Below, piece by piece: positions 45,133 to 54,463 of a stretch of 64,000 nt of DNA. The notes beneath the pieces are model-generated. The model saw only the letters and a program-made list of their open reading frames with translations, was not told where the DNA came from and did not search any database. Numbering within the stretch: position 1 is the first letter of the stretch; the number at the start of each line of letters is the position of its first letter. A program made the position numbers and the translations under genes. Source of the DNA: Sphingomonas trueperi (GTDB taxonomy: Bacteria; Pseudomonadota; Alphaproteobacteria; Sphingomonadales; Sphingomonadaceae); NCBI RefSeq assembly GCF_011927635.1, contig NZ_JAATJB010000001.1:372001-436000 (forward strand), in the 5' to 3' direction.

Positions 45133-46235
45133 AGCGCGAGCTCGTCGGCGGTCGGGTAGTCGGTATAGCCCTCGGCCCCGCCGACGTAGAACAGTTCCTC
45201 GCGCTGCGGATTGAGCGGCAGCCCCTCGCGCAGGCGACGCGGCAGATCCGGATTGGCGAGGAAGGTCCGGCCGAAGGCGATCGCATCAGCCTCGCCTGCA
45301 TCGAGCGCCGCCTGGGCGCTGGCCGCATCATAGTCCGAGTTGAGCGCGAGCACGCCGCGATACACTTTGCGCATCGCCGGATGGACCGGCGGCTGGTCGG
45401 GCTCGCCCCGGGTTCCGCCGGCCCGCGGCTCACGCATCTCGAGGAACGCCACGCCGATATCGTCGAGCGCCGCGGCGGCAGCTTCGAACAGCGGCACCGG
45501 GTTGCTGTCGTTGACGCCCTGCACCTCGCCGTTGGGCGACAGGCGCACGCCGGTGCGGTCGGCACCGATCGTGTCGACGACGCGCTGGCTCACCTCGCGC
45601 AGGAGGCGAATGCGGTTATCGATAGACCCGCCATAGTCGTCCTCGCGGAAGTTGGCATTGTCGCGGAGGAACTGGTCGATCAGATAGCCATTGGCGGCGT
45701 GGATCTGCACCCCGTCGAAGCCGGCGCGGATCGCGTTTTCCGCCGCGCGGGCATAATCGTCGAGGATGCCGGGGATCTCGTCGGTGCGCAGCGGGCGGGC
45801 CTGGCTGTAGGGGCGCTTGATCTCGCCGGCGTCCTCGGCCGGATAGGTGCGGACCTCCCCGGGTGCCGTGGTCGCCGAGGCCGAGACCGGCGGCTCGCCG
45901 CCGAGAAAGTCCGAATGGACCAGTCGGCCCATGTGCCAGAGCTGCGAGACGATCTTGCCGCCGGCTTCATGGACGGCGGCGGTGATCGGCTTCCACGCCT
46001 CGACCTGCTCGTCGCTCCAGATGCCGGGCGCATAGGCCCAGCCGAGCCCCTGCTGGCTGATCCCGGTCGCCTCGGTGATGATCAGCCCGGCGCTGGCGCG
46101 CTGGCGGTAATAGTCGACCATGACCGGCGTCGGCACATGGCCGCGCGTGGAGCGGCCGCGGGTGAGCGGCGACATCCACACGCGATTGGCGGCATGGATC
46201 GCGCCGAGCTGAATCGGATCGAACAGGCTGGGCAT
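45120..46235 (-). CDS. Alkene reductase, Old Yellow Enzyme family
   Basis: 371 residues. FMN barrel motifs: NRVWMSPLTRGRS at the start, HAANGYLIDQFLRD with the substrate-binding His and Asn, and DAIAFGRTFLANPDL near the end. These NADPH-dependent flavoproteins reduce activated double bonds or nitro compounds. The gene resembles NemA-type N-ethylmaleimide reductases. It converges with the previous gene and diverges from the DMT transporter over 54 bases. Confidence 0.94.
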   Translation of the reverse strand: MPSLFDPIQLGAIHAANRVWMSPLTRGRSTRGHVPTPVMVDYYRQRASAGLIITEATGISQQGLGWAYAPGIWSDEQVEAWKPITAAVHEAGGKIVSQLWHMGRLVHSDFLGGEPPVSASATTAPGEVRTYPAEDAGEIKRPYSQARPLRTDEIPGILDDYARAAENAIRAGFDGVQIHAANGYLIDQFLRDNANFREDDYGGSIDNRIRLLREVSQRVVDTIGADRTGVRLSPNGEVQGVNDSNPVPLFEAAAAALDDIGVAFLEMREPRAGGTRGEPDQPPVHPAMRKVYRGVLALNSDYDAASAQAALDAGEADAIAFGRTFLANPDLPRRLREGLPLNPQREELFYVGGAEGYTDYPTADELALQSA

Positions 46236-46289
46236 CGAAATTCCTTTGGAAGCTTGTGACTTCGCACAGATAGGGCGTTAGAGGGCGCC

Positions 46290-47195
46290 ATGCAGGGCAA
46301 CGCACCGACAACAAAAACTTCCCCGGCACGAAGCCATGTTGCGACCGCGCTCGTCGCGGCGTTGATCGCAAATACCGCGCTGGCCACGGGGCCGCTGTTC
46401 GTGCGGATGGCGGATGTGGGGCCGGTTTCGGCGGCGTTCTGGCGGCTGATCATCGCCACGCCGATCCTGTTCTCCGCCGCTGCCGCGATGGGCGAAAAGC
46501 CGATCGCCGCGGGCCGCGGGCGCTGGTGGATCCTCGCCATCGCCGGGGTGGTGTTCGCGCTGGACCTGGCGAGCTGGCATATCGGCATCGTCCGCACCAC
46601 GCTGGCCAACTCCACCCTGTTCGGCAACTCGGCGTCGCTGATCTTCCCGATCTACGGCTTCGTCGTCGCGCGTGCCTGGCCGAGCAGGATGCAGGGCGCG
46701 GCGCTGCTGCTGGCGGCGATCGGCGGCGCGCTGCTGCTCGGGCGCTCGGCCGAACTCTCCTCGCGGCATCTGGCGGGCGACCTGTTCTGCCTCGCCGCCG
46801 GCGTGTTCTACGCCGTCTATTTCGCGCTGATGGCGCGGGTGCGGGTGTCGCTCGGCCCGGTGCCGGCGCTGGCCCTGTCCTCGCTCGCCACCATCCCGCC
46901 GCTGCTGGTGATCGCGCTGGCGATGGGCGAGCAGATCGTGCCGCACCTCTGGTGGCCGCTGCTCGCGCTCGCCATCGTCAGCCAGCTGATCGGGCAGGGC
47001 TGCATGATCTATGCGCTCGGCCATCTCTCGCCGCTGGTGATCGGCATCGCGCTGCTGGTGCAGCCGGCAGTGGGCGCGGCGCTGGGCTGGATCATCTTCG
47101 ACGAGCGGCTCGCCACCGCCGACCTGTTCGGCGCGGTGCTGGTCGCGGCGGCGCTGGTGCTGGTGCGGCAAGGCGCGGTACGGCCCAAGGGGTAG
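46290..47195 (+). CDS. DMT superfamily (EamA) transporter
   Basis: 301 residues with ten membrane segments in two EamA repeats; the first (ATGPLFVRMADVGPVSAAFWR) and second (LSPLVIGIALLVQPAVGAALGWIIF) have the family look. Such proteins export amino acids or metabolites. No soluble domain or regulator is attached. The Coq9 gene follows 40 bases later on the same strand. Confidence 0.9.
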   Translation: MQGNAPTTKTSPARSHVATALVAALIANTALATGPLFVRMADVGPVSAAFWRLIIATPILFSAAAAMGEKPIAAGRGRWWILAIAGVVFALDLASWHIGIVRTTLANSTLFGNSASLIFPIYGFVVARAWPSRMQGAALLLAAIGGALLLGRSAELSSRHLAGDLFCLAAGVFYAVYFALMARVRVSLGPVPALALSSLATIPPLLVIALAMGEQIVPHLWWPLLALAIVSQLIGQGCMIYALGHLSPLVIGIALLVQPAVGAALGWIIFDERLATADLFGAVLVAAALVLVRQGAVRPKG

Positions 47196-47235
47196 GCGGT
47201 TGCCGGGCGGCGGCTTCGGGCCTAGATCAGCAGTC

Positions 47236-47892
47236 ATGGATCTCGCCGACGCCACCCTCGATGAACTGCGCGCGGCGCTCGCGCCGTCGCTTGCCGCCAA
47301 TGCCGCCTTTGACGGCTGGAACCAGCGGGCGCTGGACGCCACCGCCGACGGCATGGGCGTCGACCGCGACGTGGCGCGACTCGCCTTCTCGGACGGCCCG
47401 CTGGCGATGATCGACGCCTGGTTCGCGCATATCGACCGCGCAATGCTCGACGAACTCTCGCCCGAGACGCTGGCGGGGATGAAGATCCGCGCGCGTGTCA
47501 CCGCGCTGGTCGAGGCGCGACTAGCGCTGCTCGCACCCTATCGCGACGCGCTGCGCCGGGCGCTGGCGATCCTCGCCATGCCGCATAACCTCGCGCGGGC
47601 AAGCAAGCTCGGCTGGCGCGCGGCGGATGCGATGTGGCGCGCGGCGGGCGATACCGCGACCGATTACAACCATTATACCAAGCGGATGACGCTCGGCAGC
47701 GTCTATGCCGCAACCATCGCGGTATTCGTGCAGGACGAGAGCGAGGAGTGGGCCGATACCCGCGCCTTCCTCGCTCGCCGGATCGAGGGAATCATGCGGT
47801 TCGAGAAGGCCAAGGCGGGGTTCGTCAACCGCACGACCAACCGGCCGAGCCTCTCCCGCTTCATAGGCCGCTTGCGCTACCCGGCGATCTGA
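47236..47892 (+). CDS. COQ9-family ubiquinone biosynthesis protein
   Basis: 218 residues, all helical, with a TetR-like fold and the COQ9 C-terminal blocks RAADAMWRAAGDTATDYNHYTKR and TLGSVYAATIAVFVQDES. Mitochondrial COQ9 binds a lipid and presents the quinone precursor to COQ7. ATG 47236 (MDLADATLDEL) is chosen by family start. Its partner coq7 lies 43 kb away in the same window. Confidence 0.9.
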   Translation: MDLADATLDELRAALAPSLAANAAFDGWNQRALDATADGMGVDRDVARLAFSDGPLAMIDAWFAHIDRAMLDELSPETLAGMKIRARVTALVEARLALLAPYRDALRRALAILAMPHNLARASKLGWRAADAMWRAAGDTATDYNHYTKRMTLGSVYAATIAVFVQDESEEWADTRAFLARRIEGIMRFEKAKAGFVNRTTNRPSLSRFIGRLRYPAI

Positions 47893-47902
47893 CTCCCCCC
47901 GC

Positions 47903-47998
47903 CGTCACCCCGGCGAAAGCCGGGGTCCATTGGGGTATCCGTACCGGCTCCTGCTTCCAGCGAGTGGCGAATGGATCCCGGCTTCCGCCGGGATGACG
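47903..47998. repeat. REP-type doublet between coq9 and caiB
   Basis: Left arm 47903-47932 (CGTCACCCCGG...GGTCCATTGG) and right arm 47969-47998 (GAATGGATCCCGG...GGGATGACG) are inverted repeats with a 36-base spacer. Same family as 34501-34597 and 57972-58068. It fills the gap between two converging genes. Confidence 0.8.
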
Positions 47999-48017
47999 GA
48001 TTGTGGGACGCGATTGC

Positions 48018-49124
48018 TCAGGGCCGGGCGGGGCTCGCGCGCTCGGCGACCATACGCTCGCCATCGATCGTGATCGGGCTGGCCAGGCCCGGCAGCCCCT
48101 CGCGGACGATCGCCATGCCGCGCGCGATCACCTGCGGGTCGGCGAACACCTCGTCGATGCGGTTGATCGGTCCCGCCGGCACGCCCTGCGCCTCCAGCGC
48201 TTCGTACAGGTCCGCCTTGGCCCAATCGAGGATCGCGCGGGCGAGCCGCGGGATCAGCGCATCGCGATTCGTCACCCGCGCCGGATTGGTCGCAAACCGC
48301 GGATCGCGCGCCAGATCGAGCCCGAGGATGGCGCAGAGCCTGGCGAACTGCGAATCATTGCCCACCGCCACGATCAGCTCGCCGTCGCGGCAGGCAAAGG
48401 CCTGGTAGGGCACCAGATTCGCATGCCCGTTGCCCATGCGGTGCGGCACCGTGCCGCTCGCCATCCAGTTGAGCGCCTGGTTGGCCAGCACCGCCACCTG
48501 GGTGTCGAGCAGCGCCATGTCGATATGCGCGCCCGTCCCCTCGACATCCCGCCGACGCAGCGCGGCGAGGATCGCGACCGCCGAATAGACCCCGGTGAAG
48601 ATGTCGGCATAAGCGACGCCCGCCTTTTGCGGCGCGCCATCGGGCTCGCCGGTGAGGCTCATCGCCCCACCCATGCCCTGGATGATGAAGTCATAGCCGG
48701 CGCGGGTCGCATAGGGCCCGGTCTGGCCGAAGCCGGTAATCGAGCAGACGATCAGCCGCGGATGGGCGGCGCGCAGGGTGGCGGCATCGAGCCCATATTT
48801 CACCAGCCCGCCGACCTTGTAGTTCTCGATCACCACATCGGCATCGGCGATCAGCGCCTTTACGGACGCCTGGCCCTCCGGGGTGGCGATGTCGATGCCG
48901 ATGCTGGTCTTGCCGCGGTTGCAGGCGTGGAAATAGGCGGCATCGCGGTGCACGCCCTCGGCATCGTGGAGGAAGGGCGGGCCCCAGTGGCGGGTATCGT
49001 CCCCCGCCCCCGGCCGCTCGACCTTCACCACCTCGGCGCCCAGATCGGCGAGCAGCTGCCCGCACCAGGGCCCCGCCAGGATGCGGGCGAGCTCGACCAC
49101 CTTGATGCCGGCGAGCGGCTTCAC
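48018..49124 (-). CDS. CaiB/BaiF CoA-transferase, possibly glutarate CoA-transferase
   Basis: 368 residues, class III CoA-transferase. Motifs: GIKVVELARILAGPWCGQLLADLGAEVVKVE, and DIATPEGQASVKAL. The GTG start at 49124 overlaps the GNAT stop as GTGA. Because glutaryl-CoA dehydrogenase is two genes upstream in the same operon, it may move CoA from succinyl-CoA to glutarate; the family alone does not fix this. Confidence 0.85.
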   Translation of the reverse strand: MKPLAGIKVVELARILAGPWCGQLLADLGAEVVKVERPGAGDDTRHWGPPFLHDAEGVHRDAAYFHACNRGKTSIGIDIATPEGQASVKALIADADVVIENYKVGGLVKYGLDAATLRAAHPRLIVCSITGFGQTGPYATRAGYDFIIQGMGGAMSLTGEPDGAPQKAGVAYADIFTGVYSAVAILAALRRRDVEGTGAHIDMALLDTQVAVLANQALNWMASGTVPHRMGNGHANLVPYQAFACRDGELIVAVGNDSQFARLCAILGLDLARDPRFATNPARVTNRDALIPRLARAILDWAKADLYEALEAQGVPAGPINRIDEVFADPQVIARGMAIVREGLPGLASPITIDGERMVAERASPARP

Positions 49125-49639
49125 GGGCGCCGGATCGCGTAGACGACGTGGTCGGAGAAGACCTGCCCGCCGCCGCGATGATGGCGCCCGGGAACCAGTT
49201 CCCCGCCGATCTTCGCCATGGCGCCGCGCGAGCGGAGATTGTCCTTGCCGACCAGAAACACGACCGTGCCCACAGTGCGATGGATATGGTCGAGCATCAG
49301 CCGCTTGACCTCGCGATTGTAGGTGCCGCCCCAATAGGCACGGGCGAGGAAGGTCCAGCCGATCTCGATCTCGTCTTCTTCGGGCACGTGATAGTCGTAG
49401 CGGCTGGAGCCGATGATCGCGCCGGTCGCCTTGTCCTCGATCGCCAGCCCGCCGCCGCAGGCCAGCGCCTCGGCGAAGAACTGCCGGAATACCGGCTCCT
49501 GCCAGCGGTCAGGCCGGGGATGGACTTCCCAGATCAGCGGATCGGAGGCGACCGCATAGAGCGCCTCCCAATCCTCTGCGAGCAGCGGCCGGATGCGGAC
49601 AAGGTCGCCCTCCAGCACCGGCTGCCGATCGGGCGCCAT
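49121..49639 (-). CDS. GNAT N-acetyltransferase (RimJ/RimL-like)
   Basis: 172 residues. The GNAT fold is seen from VRIRPLLAEDWEALY through IEIGWTFLARAYWGGTYNREV (acetyl-CoA loop) to RSRGAMAKIGGELV. The branch is that of small-molecule or ribosomal protein acetyltransferases. It lies between glutaryl-CoA dehydrogenase and the CoA-transferase and overlaps both, which is unusual for an unrelated function. Substrate unknown. Confidence 0.88.
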   Translation of the reverse strand: MAPDRQPVLEGDLVRIRPLLAEDWEALYAVASDPLIWEVHPRPDRWQEPVFRQFFAEALACGGGLAIEDKATGAIIGSSRYDYHVPEEDEIEIGWTFLARAYWGGTYNREVKRLMLDHIHRTVGTVVFLVGKDNLRSRGAMAKIGGELVPGRHHRGGGQVFSDHVVYAIRRP

Positions 49640-50823
49640 CAGAACGCCGCGATGCCGGTGATCGCCCGGCCGAGGATCAGCCCGTGCACGTCGTGCGTGC
49701 CCTCATAGGTGTTCACCGTCTCGAGGTTGATCGCGTGGCGGATCACGTGGAATTCGGCCGAGATGCCGTTGCCGCCGTGCATGTCGCGCGCGACCCGCGC
49801 AATCTCCAGCGCCTTGCCGCAATTGTTGCGCTTGATGATGCTGATCGCCTCGGGGCTCAGCGTGCCGGCGTCGAACATCCGCCCGCAGCGCAGCGCCGCC
49901 TGCAGCCCGAGCGCGATCTCGGTCTCCATATTGGCGAGCTTGAGCTGGACCAGCTGGGTCGCAGCGAGCGGCCGGCCGAACTGGTGGCGATCGAGCGTGT
50001 ACTGCCGCGCGGCATGGAAGCAGGCCTCGGCCGCACCCATCGTGCCCCAGGCGATGCCGTAGCGCGCGCGGTTGAGGCAGCCGAACGGGCCCTTCAGCCC
50101 CTGGACGTTCGGAAGCAGCGCGTCTTCGCCGACTTCCACGCCGTCCATCACGATCTCGCCGGTCACCGAGGCGCGTAAGGACAGCTTGCCCTCGATCTTG
50201 GGGCTGGTGAGCCCCTTCATGCCCCGCTCCAGCACGAAGCCGCGGATCGCGCCATCATGCGCATCGCTCTTCGCCCAGACTACGAAGACGTCGGCGATGG
50301 GCGAGTTGGTGATCCACATCTTGGCGCCGGTGATCCGGTAGCCGCCGTCTATCTTCTCGGCGCGGGTGCGCATGCCGGCGGGATCGGAGCCCGCATCCGG
50401 CTCGGTAAGGCCGAAGCAGCCGACCCACTCGCCGCTCGCCAGCTTGGGCAGGTATTTCCGCCGCTGCTCCTCGCTGCCATAGGCATGGATCGGGTGCATG
50501 ACGAGCGAGCTCTGCACGCTCATCGCCGAGCGATAGCCTGAATCGACTCGCTCCACCTCGCGCGCCACCAGGCCATAGGCGACATAGCCGAGCCCTGCCC
50601 CGCCATAGGTTTCGGGAATCGTCGGCCCGAGCAGGCCCAGCGTGCCCATCTCGGCCATGATCTCGCGGTCGAAGCGTTCCTCCAGATAGGCGGAGGTGAC
50701 GCGCGGGAGCAGCTCGCCCTGCGCATAGTCGCGTGCGGCGTCGCGCACCATCCGCTCTTCGTCGGTAAGCTCGCCGTCGAGCCCGAACGGATCCTGCCAG
50801 TCGAACCGGCCCATGTCTGCCAT
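49639..50823 (-). CDS. gcdH: Glutaryl-CoA dehydrogenase (acyl-CoA dehydrogenase family)
   Basis: 394 residues. The GCDH pattern is clear: [19 protein letters not shown] at the start, [12 protein letters not shown], and the C-terminal [19 protein letters not shown] whose Glu is the catalytic base. It oxidises and decarboxylates glutaryl-CoA to crotonyl-CoA in lysine and tryptophan breakdown, handing electrons to ETF; etfBA is 10 kb away. It starts one base after the mitofilin-like gene stop. Confidence 0.93.
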   Translation of the reverse strand: MADMGRFDWQDPFGLDGELTDEERMVRDAARDYAQGELLPRVTSAYLEERFDREIMAEMGTLGLLGPTIPETYGGAGLGYVAYGLVAREVERVDSGYRSAMSVQSSLVMHPIHAYGSEEQRRKYLPKLASGEWVGCFGLTEPDAGSDPAGMRTRAEKIDGGYRITGAKMWITNSPIADVFVVWAKSDAHDGAIRGFVLERGMKGLTSPKIEGKLSLRASVTGEIVMDGVEVGEDALLPNVQGLKGPFGCLNRARYGIAWGTMGAAEACFHAARQYTLDRHQFGRPLAATQLVQLKLANMETEIALGLQAALRCGRMFDAGTLSPEAISIIKRNNCGKALEIARVARDMHGGNGISAEFHVIRHAINLETVNTYEGTHDVHGLILGRAITGIAAF

Positions 50824-50824
50824 T

Positions 50825-51718
50825 TCAGTCGTTCCTCGGTGTCTCCGGTGCCGGGGCGGGGGCGGCTGCCGGCGCCACGACCGGGGGTTTGGGCGGCGTT
50901 GCAGCTGCCGCCTTCTCTATTTCGTCCAGTGCCTTGCGGGCATTCACATAGCGCGAGGCGGCGCTGGTCCAGCCCTCCGCCACCGACGCGCCGGGCATGT
51001 GCGCCACTTCGGCGATCGCGGTTTCGACATTGCCGGCGGCCAGCGCGCTGCGGGCGCGGCGCAGGCGCTCGGCCGGGCGCGGGCTCGGCATGCCGGCCTG
51101 GTGCAACACGAACAGGTCGCCCACGAAGCTGCGGAAGCGCACCCACAGGCTGTCGTCCGGCCCGGTGCCCAGCCGCGGCGCGATCGTATCCAGCGCGATG
51201 CGGAGATCCTCGATCGTCAGCGGATCACCGGCAGCGGCCACGATCGCCGCCACCGCCTGCGGATGCCGCTCGCCGAAGCGGGCGCGGAGCTGTTGCTCCA
51301 GGCTGCCCAGCGGCTGGCCGCGCTCGACCGCACGGCGCACTGCGGCGGCGACCATCAGCCGCTCGGCCTGGGTGGAATATTGCGCCGCGTTGCGCGCGCT
51401 CTCATCGGCCTGGCGCAGCTCCAGCTCCAGCGCATCGAGCCGCGCGGCGAGCTGGCTTTCGCGCGCGTCGAGCGTCGCCACGTCGGTAGCAGGCGCCAGC
51501 ACCGGCGGCGGCACCTTGAGCGGCGGGACCGCGGGCGATGCCGAGGCTGCCGGCTTGTTCGGATCGTCCGTCGTGGTCTTGAGATGCGGGCCGGCCAGCT
51601 CGATCGCACCCGCGGTGAGCGCGACGCCGGCAAGGAAGCCCAGCCCAACGGGGATCATTCGATTACGGCGCGGACTCAGGGTTCGGACCGGCTCGGGCGC
51701 CAGGGGCTCGTCGCTCAT
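50825..51718 (-). CDS. Mitofilin/Mic60-like inner membrane protein
   Basis: 297 residues: short N-terminus, one membrane segment (about 21-40), Pro/Ala linker, a coiled coil (about 75-120) and a helical C-terminal region with [19 protein letters not shown] and [13 protein letters not shown], which resembles the mitofilin signature domain. It lies right after hemC-hemD, the known place of alphaproteobacterial mic60 genes. Mic60 bends membranes and makes contact sites with the outer membrane. Low primary similarity makes the call moderate. Confidence 0.7.
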   Translation of the reverse strand: MSDEPLAPEPVRTLSPRRNRMIPVGLGFLAGVALTAGAIELAGPHLKTTTDDPNKPAASASPAVPPLKVPPPVLAPATDVATLDARESQLAARLDALELELRQADESARNAAQYSTQAERLMVAAAVRRAVERGQPLGSLEQQLRARFGERHPQAVAAIVAAAGDPLTIEDLRIALDTIAPRLGTGPDDSLWVRFRSFVGDLFVLHQAGMPSPRPAERLRRARSALAAGNVETAIAEVAHMPGASVAEGWTSAASRYVNARKALDEIEKAAAATPPKPPVVAPAAAPAPAPETPRND

Positions 51719-51767
51719 GGCCGCCCTTTTCGCCGCGCGGGCTTCCCGGGTCAACCAGCCCCGCGGG

Positions 51768-52430
51768 TCAATCCGCGAGCGCAACGGCAAGGTCGAGCAG
51801 CGTTTCGGTCTCGGGGCGGGCCGCGACGGCGGTCACCGCCCAGCCCGGCCCCGCCCCGGCGGCGGCCGCTTCGCTGACGGCCGCGAGCCGTACGGTGCCG
51901 CGGTCGGGCACGATCTCCGCCAACCGCGCGCCGGCGCGCGCGGACTGGACCAAGGCCACGCAGCCCGTCAGCGCTGCGGCGTCCGTGGCGGCAATCGGCA
52001 GGATCTCGCTGGCATAGACCGGGACAACCGCCGCGACGATGCCGCCGACGTGCAACGTCCGCTCCTGACCCGCGAGGTGCAGGGCACGCCGCACCCCCGC
52101 CGCCTCGGCCTCCGCGACCAGCGCCGCCGCCCCCGCACCGCCCACCGCGACGACATCGAAATGCGCGCGCCGGGCGGCGGACGCGGTTGCTTCGCCCACG
52201 GCGTGGACGGGCAGGCCCCGCAGCCTCGACATGCCCTCCCCTGCTAGCCGGACGGCGTTCGCGCTGGTCAGGATCAGCGCATCGAAGCCGCTCGGATCGG
52301 CGACCTCCCATGCCAGCGGCCGCGTGGCGAACAGCGGCAGGCGGATCGCGGTGCGACCGCGTCCCTCCACGGCAGCGGCGGTGATGCGGTTGCCAGGCTC
52401 GGGCCGCAGCACCGCGATCGGCCGGCTCAT
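51768..52430 (-). CDS. hemD: Uroporphyrinogen-III synthase
   Basis: 220 residues with the two-domain HemD layout; the block DALILTSANAVR early on and the paired VHAVGEATASAAR are typical, while the rest varies as usual for this family. It closes and inverts ring D of hydroxymethylbilane. ATG 52430 overlaps the hemC stop by four bases; the mitofilin-like gene follows after 49 bases. Confidence 0.93.
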   Translation of the reverse strand: MSRPIAVLRPEPGNRITAAAVEGRGRTAIRLPLFATRPLAWEVADPSGFDALILTSANAVRLAGEGMSRLRGLPVHAVGEATASAARRAHFDVVAVGGAGAAALVAEAEAAGVRRALHLAGQERTLHVGGIVAAVVPVYASEILPIAATDAAALTGCVALVQSARAGARLAEIVPDRGTVRLAAVSEAAAAGAGPGWAVTAVAARPETETLLDLAVALAD

Positions 52431-53332
52431 CCGGCGAACAGCGCGCGTACCGCCTCGGGCGCGCGGTCGAGCAGGTCGCGGGCGAGCGTCGCGGGCAGCA
52501 TCGCATCCTCGGGCGCGCCTTCGATCATGCCGTGGACATGCGCGCTGCCGTCGGCCGCATAGAGTTCGGCCTCGATGGTGAGGATCGCGCCTTCGATCGT
52601 CGCCAGCGCGGCGACCGGCGAATGGCAGTCGGCCATCAGCGCGGCGAGCAGCGCCCGCTCGGCCAGCACGCAGCCGCGGGTCTTCGGGTGGTCGATCGCG
52701 GCAAGCAGCCCGAGCATCCGCGAATCGTCGGCACGCGCCTCGATCCCCACCGCCCCCTGCGCCGGGGCCGGCAGCATCACGTTGGTGGGCAGCACATGGC
52801 CGACATCGAAGCGCCCCAGCCGCTCCAGCCCCGCCGACGCGAGCAAGGTCGCATCCGCCTCGCCCGCCGCGAGCTTGGCGAGCCGCGTATCGACATTGCC
52901 GCGGAACAGCACGGTGGTCACGTCCGGTCGGTGGCGCTTCACCTGCGCGGCGCGGCGCGGCGAGGCGGTGCCGATCACCGCACCGGGCTTGAGCGCGGCG
53001 AGCGATTCGGCGCCGACCAGCCGGTCGCGCACATCGGCGCGGGGCAGCATCGCGGCGATCGCGATCGTCTCGGGGCGGACGGTCTCGACGTCCTTCATCG
53101 AATGCACCGCGCAGTCGATCTCGCCCGCCAGCAGCGCGCGATCCAGCTCCTTGGTCCACAGCGCCTTGCCGCCGATCTCGGCGAGCGGGCGGTCCTGCAC
53201 CTTGTCGCCGGTGGTGCGGACGATAACGATCTCGCCCTCGATGCCGTGCGCGGCCTTGAGCGCGTCGCGCACCATATGGGCCTGGGTAAGGGCGAGCGGC
53301 GAGCCGCGCGTGCCGATGCGAAGTGCAGTCAT
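52427..53332 (-). CDS. hemC: Porphobilinogen deaminase (hydroxymethylbilane synthase)
   Basis: 301 residues. Motifs RIGTRGSPLALTQA, KELDRALLAGEIDCAVHSMKD and GTASPRRAAQ are visible; the dipyrromethane cofactor cysteine is in MADCHSPVAAL. It joins four porphobilinogens for haem and other tetrapyrroles. ATG 53332 is the usual start. It diverges from tsaD over 105 bases, where promoters for both must lie, though I see no strong consensus. Confidence 0.97.
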   Translation of the reverse strand: MTALRIGTRGSPLALTQAHMVRDALKAAHGIEGEIVIVRTTGDKVQDRPLAEIGGKALWTKELDRALLAGEIDCAVHSMKDVETVRPETIAIAAMLPRADVRDRLVGAESLAALKPGAVIGTASPRRAAQVKRHRPDVTTVLFRGNVDTRLAKLAAGEADATLLASAGLERLGRFDVGHVLPTNVMLPAPAQGAVGIEARADDSRMLGLLAAIDHPKTRGCVLAERALLAALMADCHSPVAALATIEGAILTIEAELYAADGSAHVHGMIEGAPEDAMLPATLARDLLDRAPEAVRALFAG

Positions 53333-53437
53333 GGGCGTGGTGCTAGGGTCGTGCGGAGAGGACGGCAATGGGGGTAATCGCGGAGCCAAACGCCCCCGGC
53401 CTCTGGACCCTGCCGCCAAGCGGCTTAGATGGGATGC

Positions 53438-54463
53438 ATGGCACTCATCCTCGGACTTGAATCGAGCTGCGACGAAACCGCGGCGGCTCTGGTGACCAGC
53501 GACGGCACGATCCGCGCGCACAAGCTGGCGCGCCAGGAAGAGGCGCACCGGCCCTATGGCGGCGTGGTGCCCGAGATCGCCGCGCGCGCGCATGTCGAGA
53601 TGCTGGGGCCGCTGATCGAGGCGGCGCTGGAAGAGGCAGGCGTGACGCTGGCCGATGTCGACGCGATCGCCGCCACGGCGGGGCCGGGGCTGATCGGTGG
53701 GGTGATGGTGGGCCTGGTCACCGGCAAGGCGCTGGCGCTCGCCGCGGGCAAGCCGCTGGTCGCGGTGAATCATCTCGAGGGCCATGCGCTCTCCCCACGC
53801 CTCGGCGACCGGAGCCTGGAATTCCCGTACCTGCTGCTGCTCGTCTCGGGCGGGCATTGCCAGCTGCTGCTGGTCGAGGGCGTGAGCCGCTACCGACGGC
53901 TCGCCACCACGATCGACGATGCGGCGGGCGAAGCCTTCGACAAGACCGCCAAGCTGCTCGGCCTCGGCTTTCCCGGCGGTCCGGCAGTGGAGAAGGCCGC
54001 CGAGCGCGGCAACCCCAAGGCGGTGCCGCTGCCGCGCCCGCTGGTCGGGTCGGGCGAGCCGCATTTCTCCTTTGCGGGCCTCAAGAGCGCGGTCGCGCGC
54101 GCGGTCAACGACTATAGCGCCGAGGACCTCGCCGCGTCGTTCCAGCAGGCGGTGGTCGACTGCCTGGTCGATCGCACCCGGCTGGCGCTGGCGGTGACCC
54201 GGCCCACCGCGCTGGTCGTGGCAGGCGGTGTCGCGGCCAATACCGCGGTGCGGACGGCGCTGGAGGCGCTGGCAGCCGAGCATGCCCTGCCCTTCGTCGC
54301 GCCGCCCTTGTGGCTGTGCACCGACAATGCCGCGATGATCGCCTGGGCCGGCGCCGAACGTTTCGCGCAGGGCCTTACCGATCCGCTCGACGTACCCGCG
54401 CGGCCCCGCTGGCCGCTCGATCCGGATGCGGAAAAGGTGCGCGGCGCGGGAGTGAAGGCATGA
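53438..54463 (+). CDS. tsaD: tRNA threonylcarbamoyladenosine synthase subunit TsaD
   Basis: 341 residues from ATG 53438 ([15 protein letters not shown]); ATG 53429 would add three residues. Metal-binding [22 protein letters not shown] and the ATP motif [12 protein letters not shown] mark the Kae1/TsaD fold. It attaches threonylcarbamoyl to A37 of ANN-decoding tRNAs. The stop overlaps the gpsA start by four bases, the usual tsaD-gpsA pairing of alphaproteobacteria. Confidence 0.97.
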   Translation: MALILGLESSCDETAAALVTSDGTIRAHKLARQEEAHRPYGGVVPEIAARAHVEMLGPLIEAALEEAGVTLADVDAIAATAGPGLIGGVMVGLVTGKALALAAGKPLVAVNHLEGHALSPRLGDRSLEFPYLLLLVSGGHCQLLLVEGVSRYRRLATTIDDAAGEAFDKTAKLLGLGFPGGPAVEKAAERGNPKAVPLPRPLVGSGEPHFSFAGLKSAVARAVNDYSAEDLAASFQQAVVDCLVDRTRLALAVTRPTALVVAGGVAANTAVRTALEALAAEHALPFVAPPLWLCTDNAAMIAWAGAERFAQGLTDPLDVPARPRWPLDPDAEKVRGAGVKA

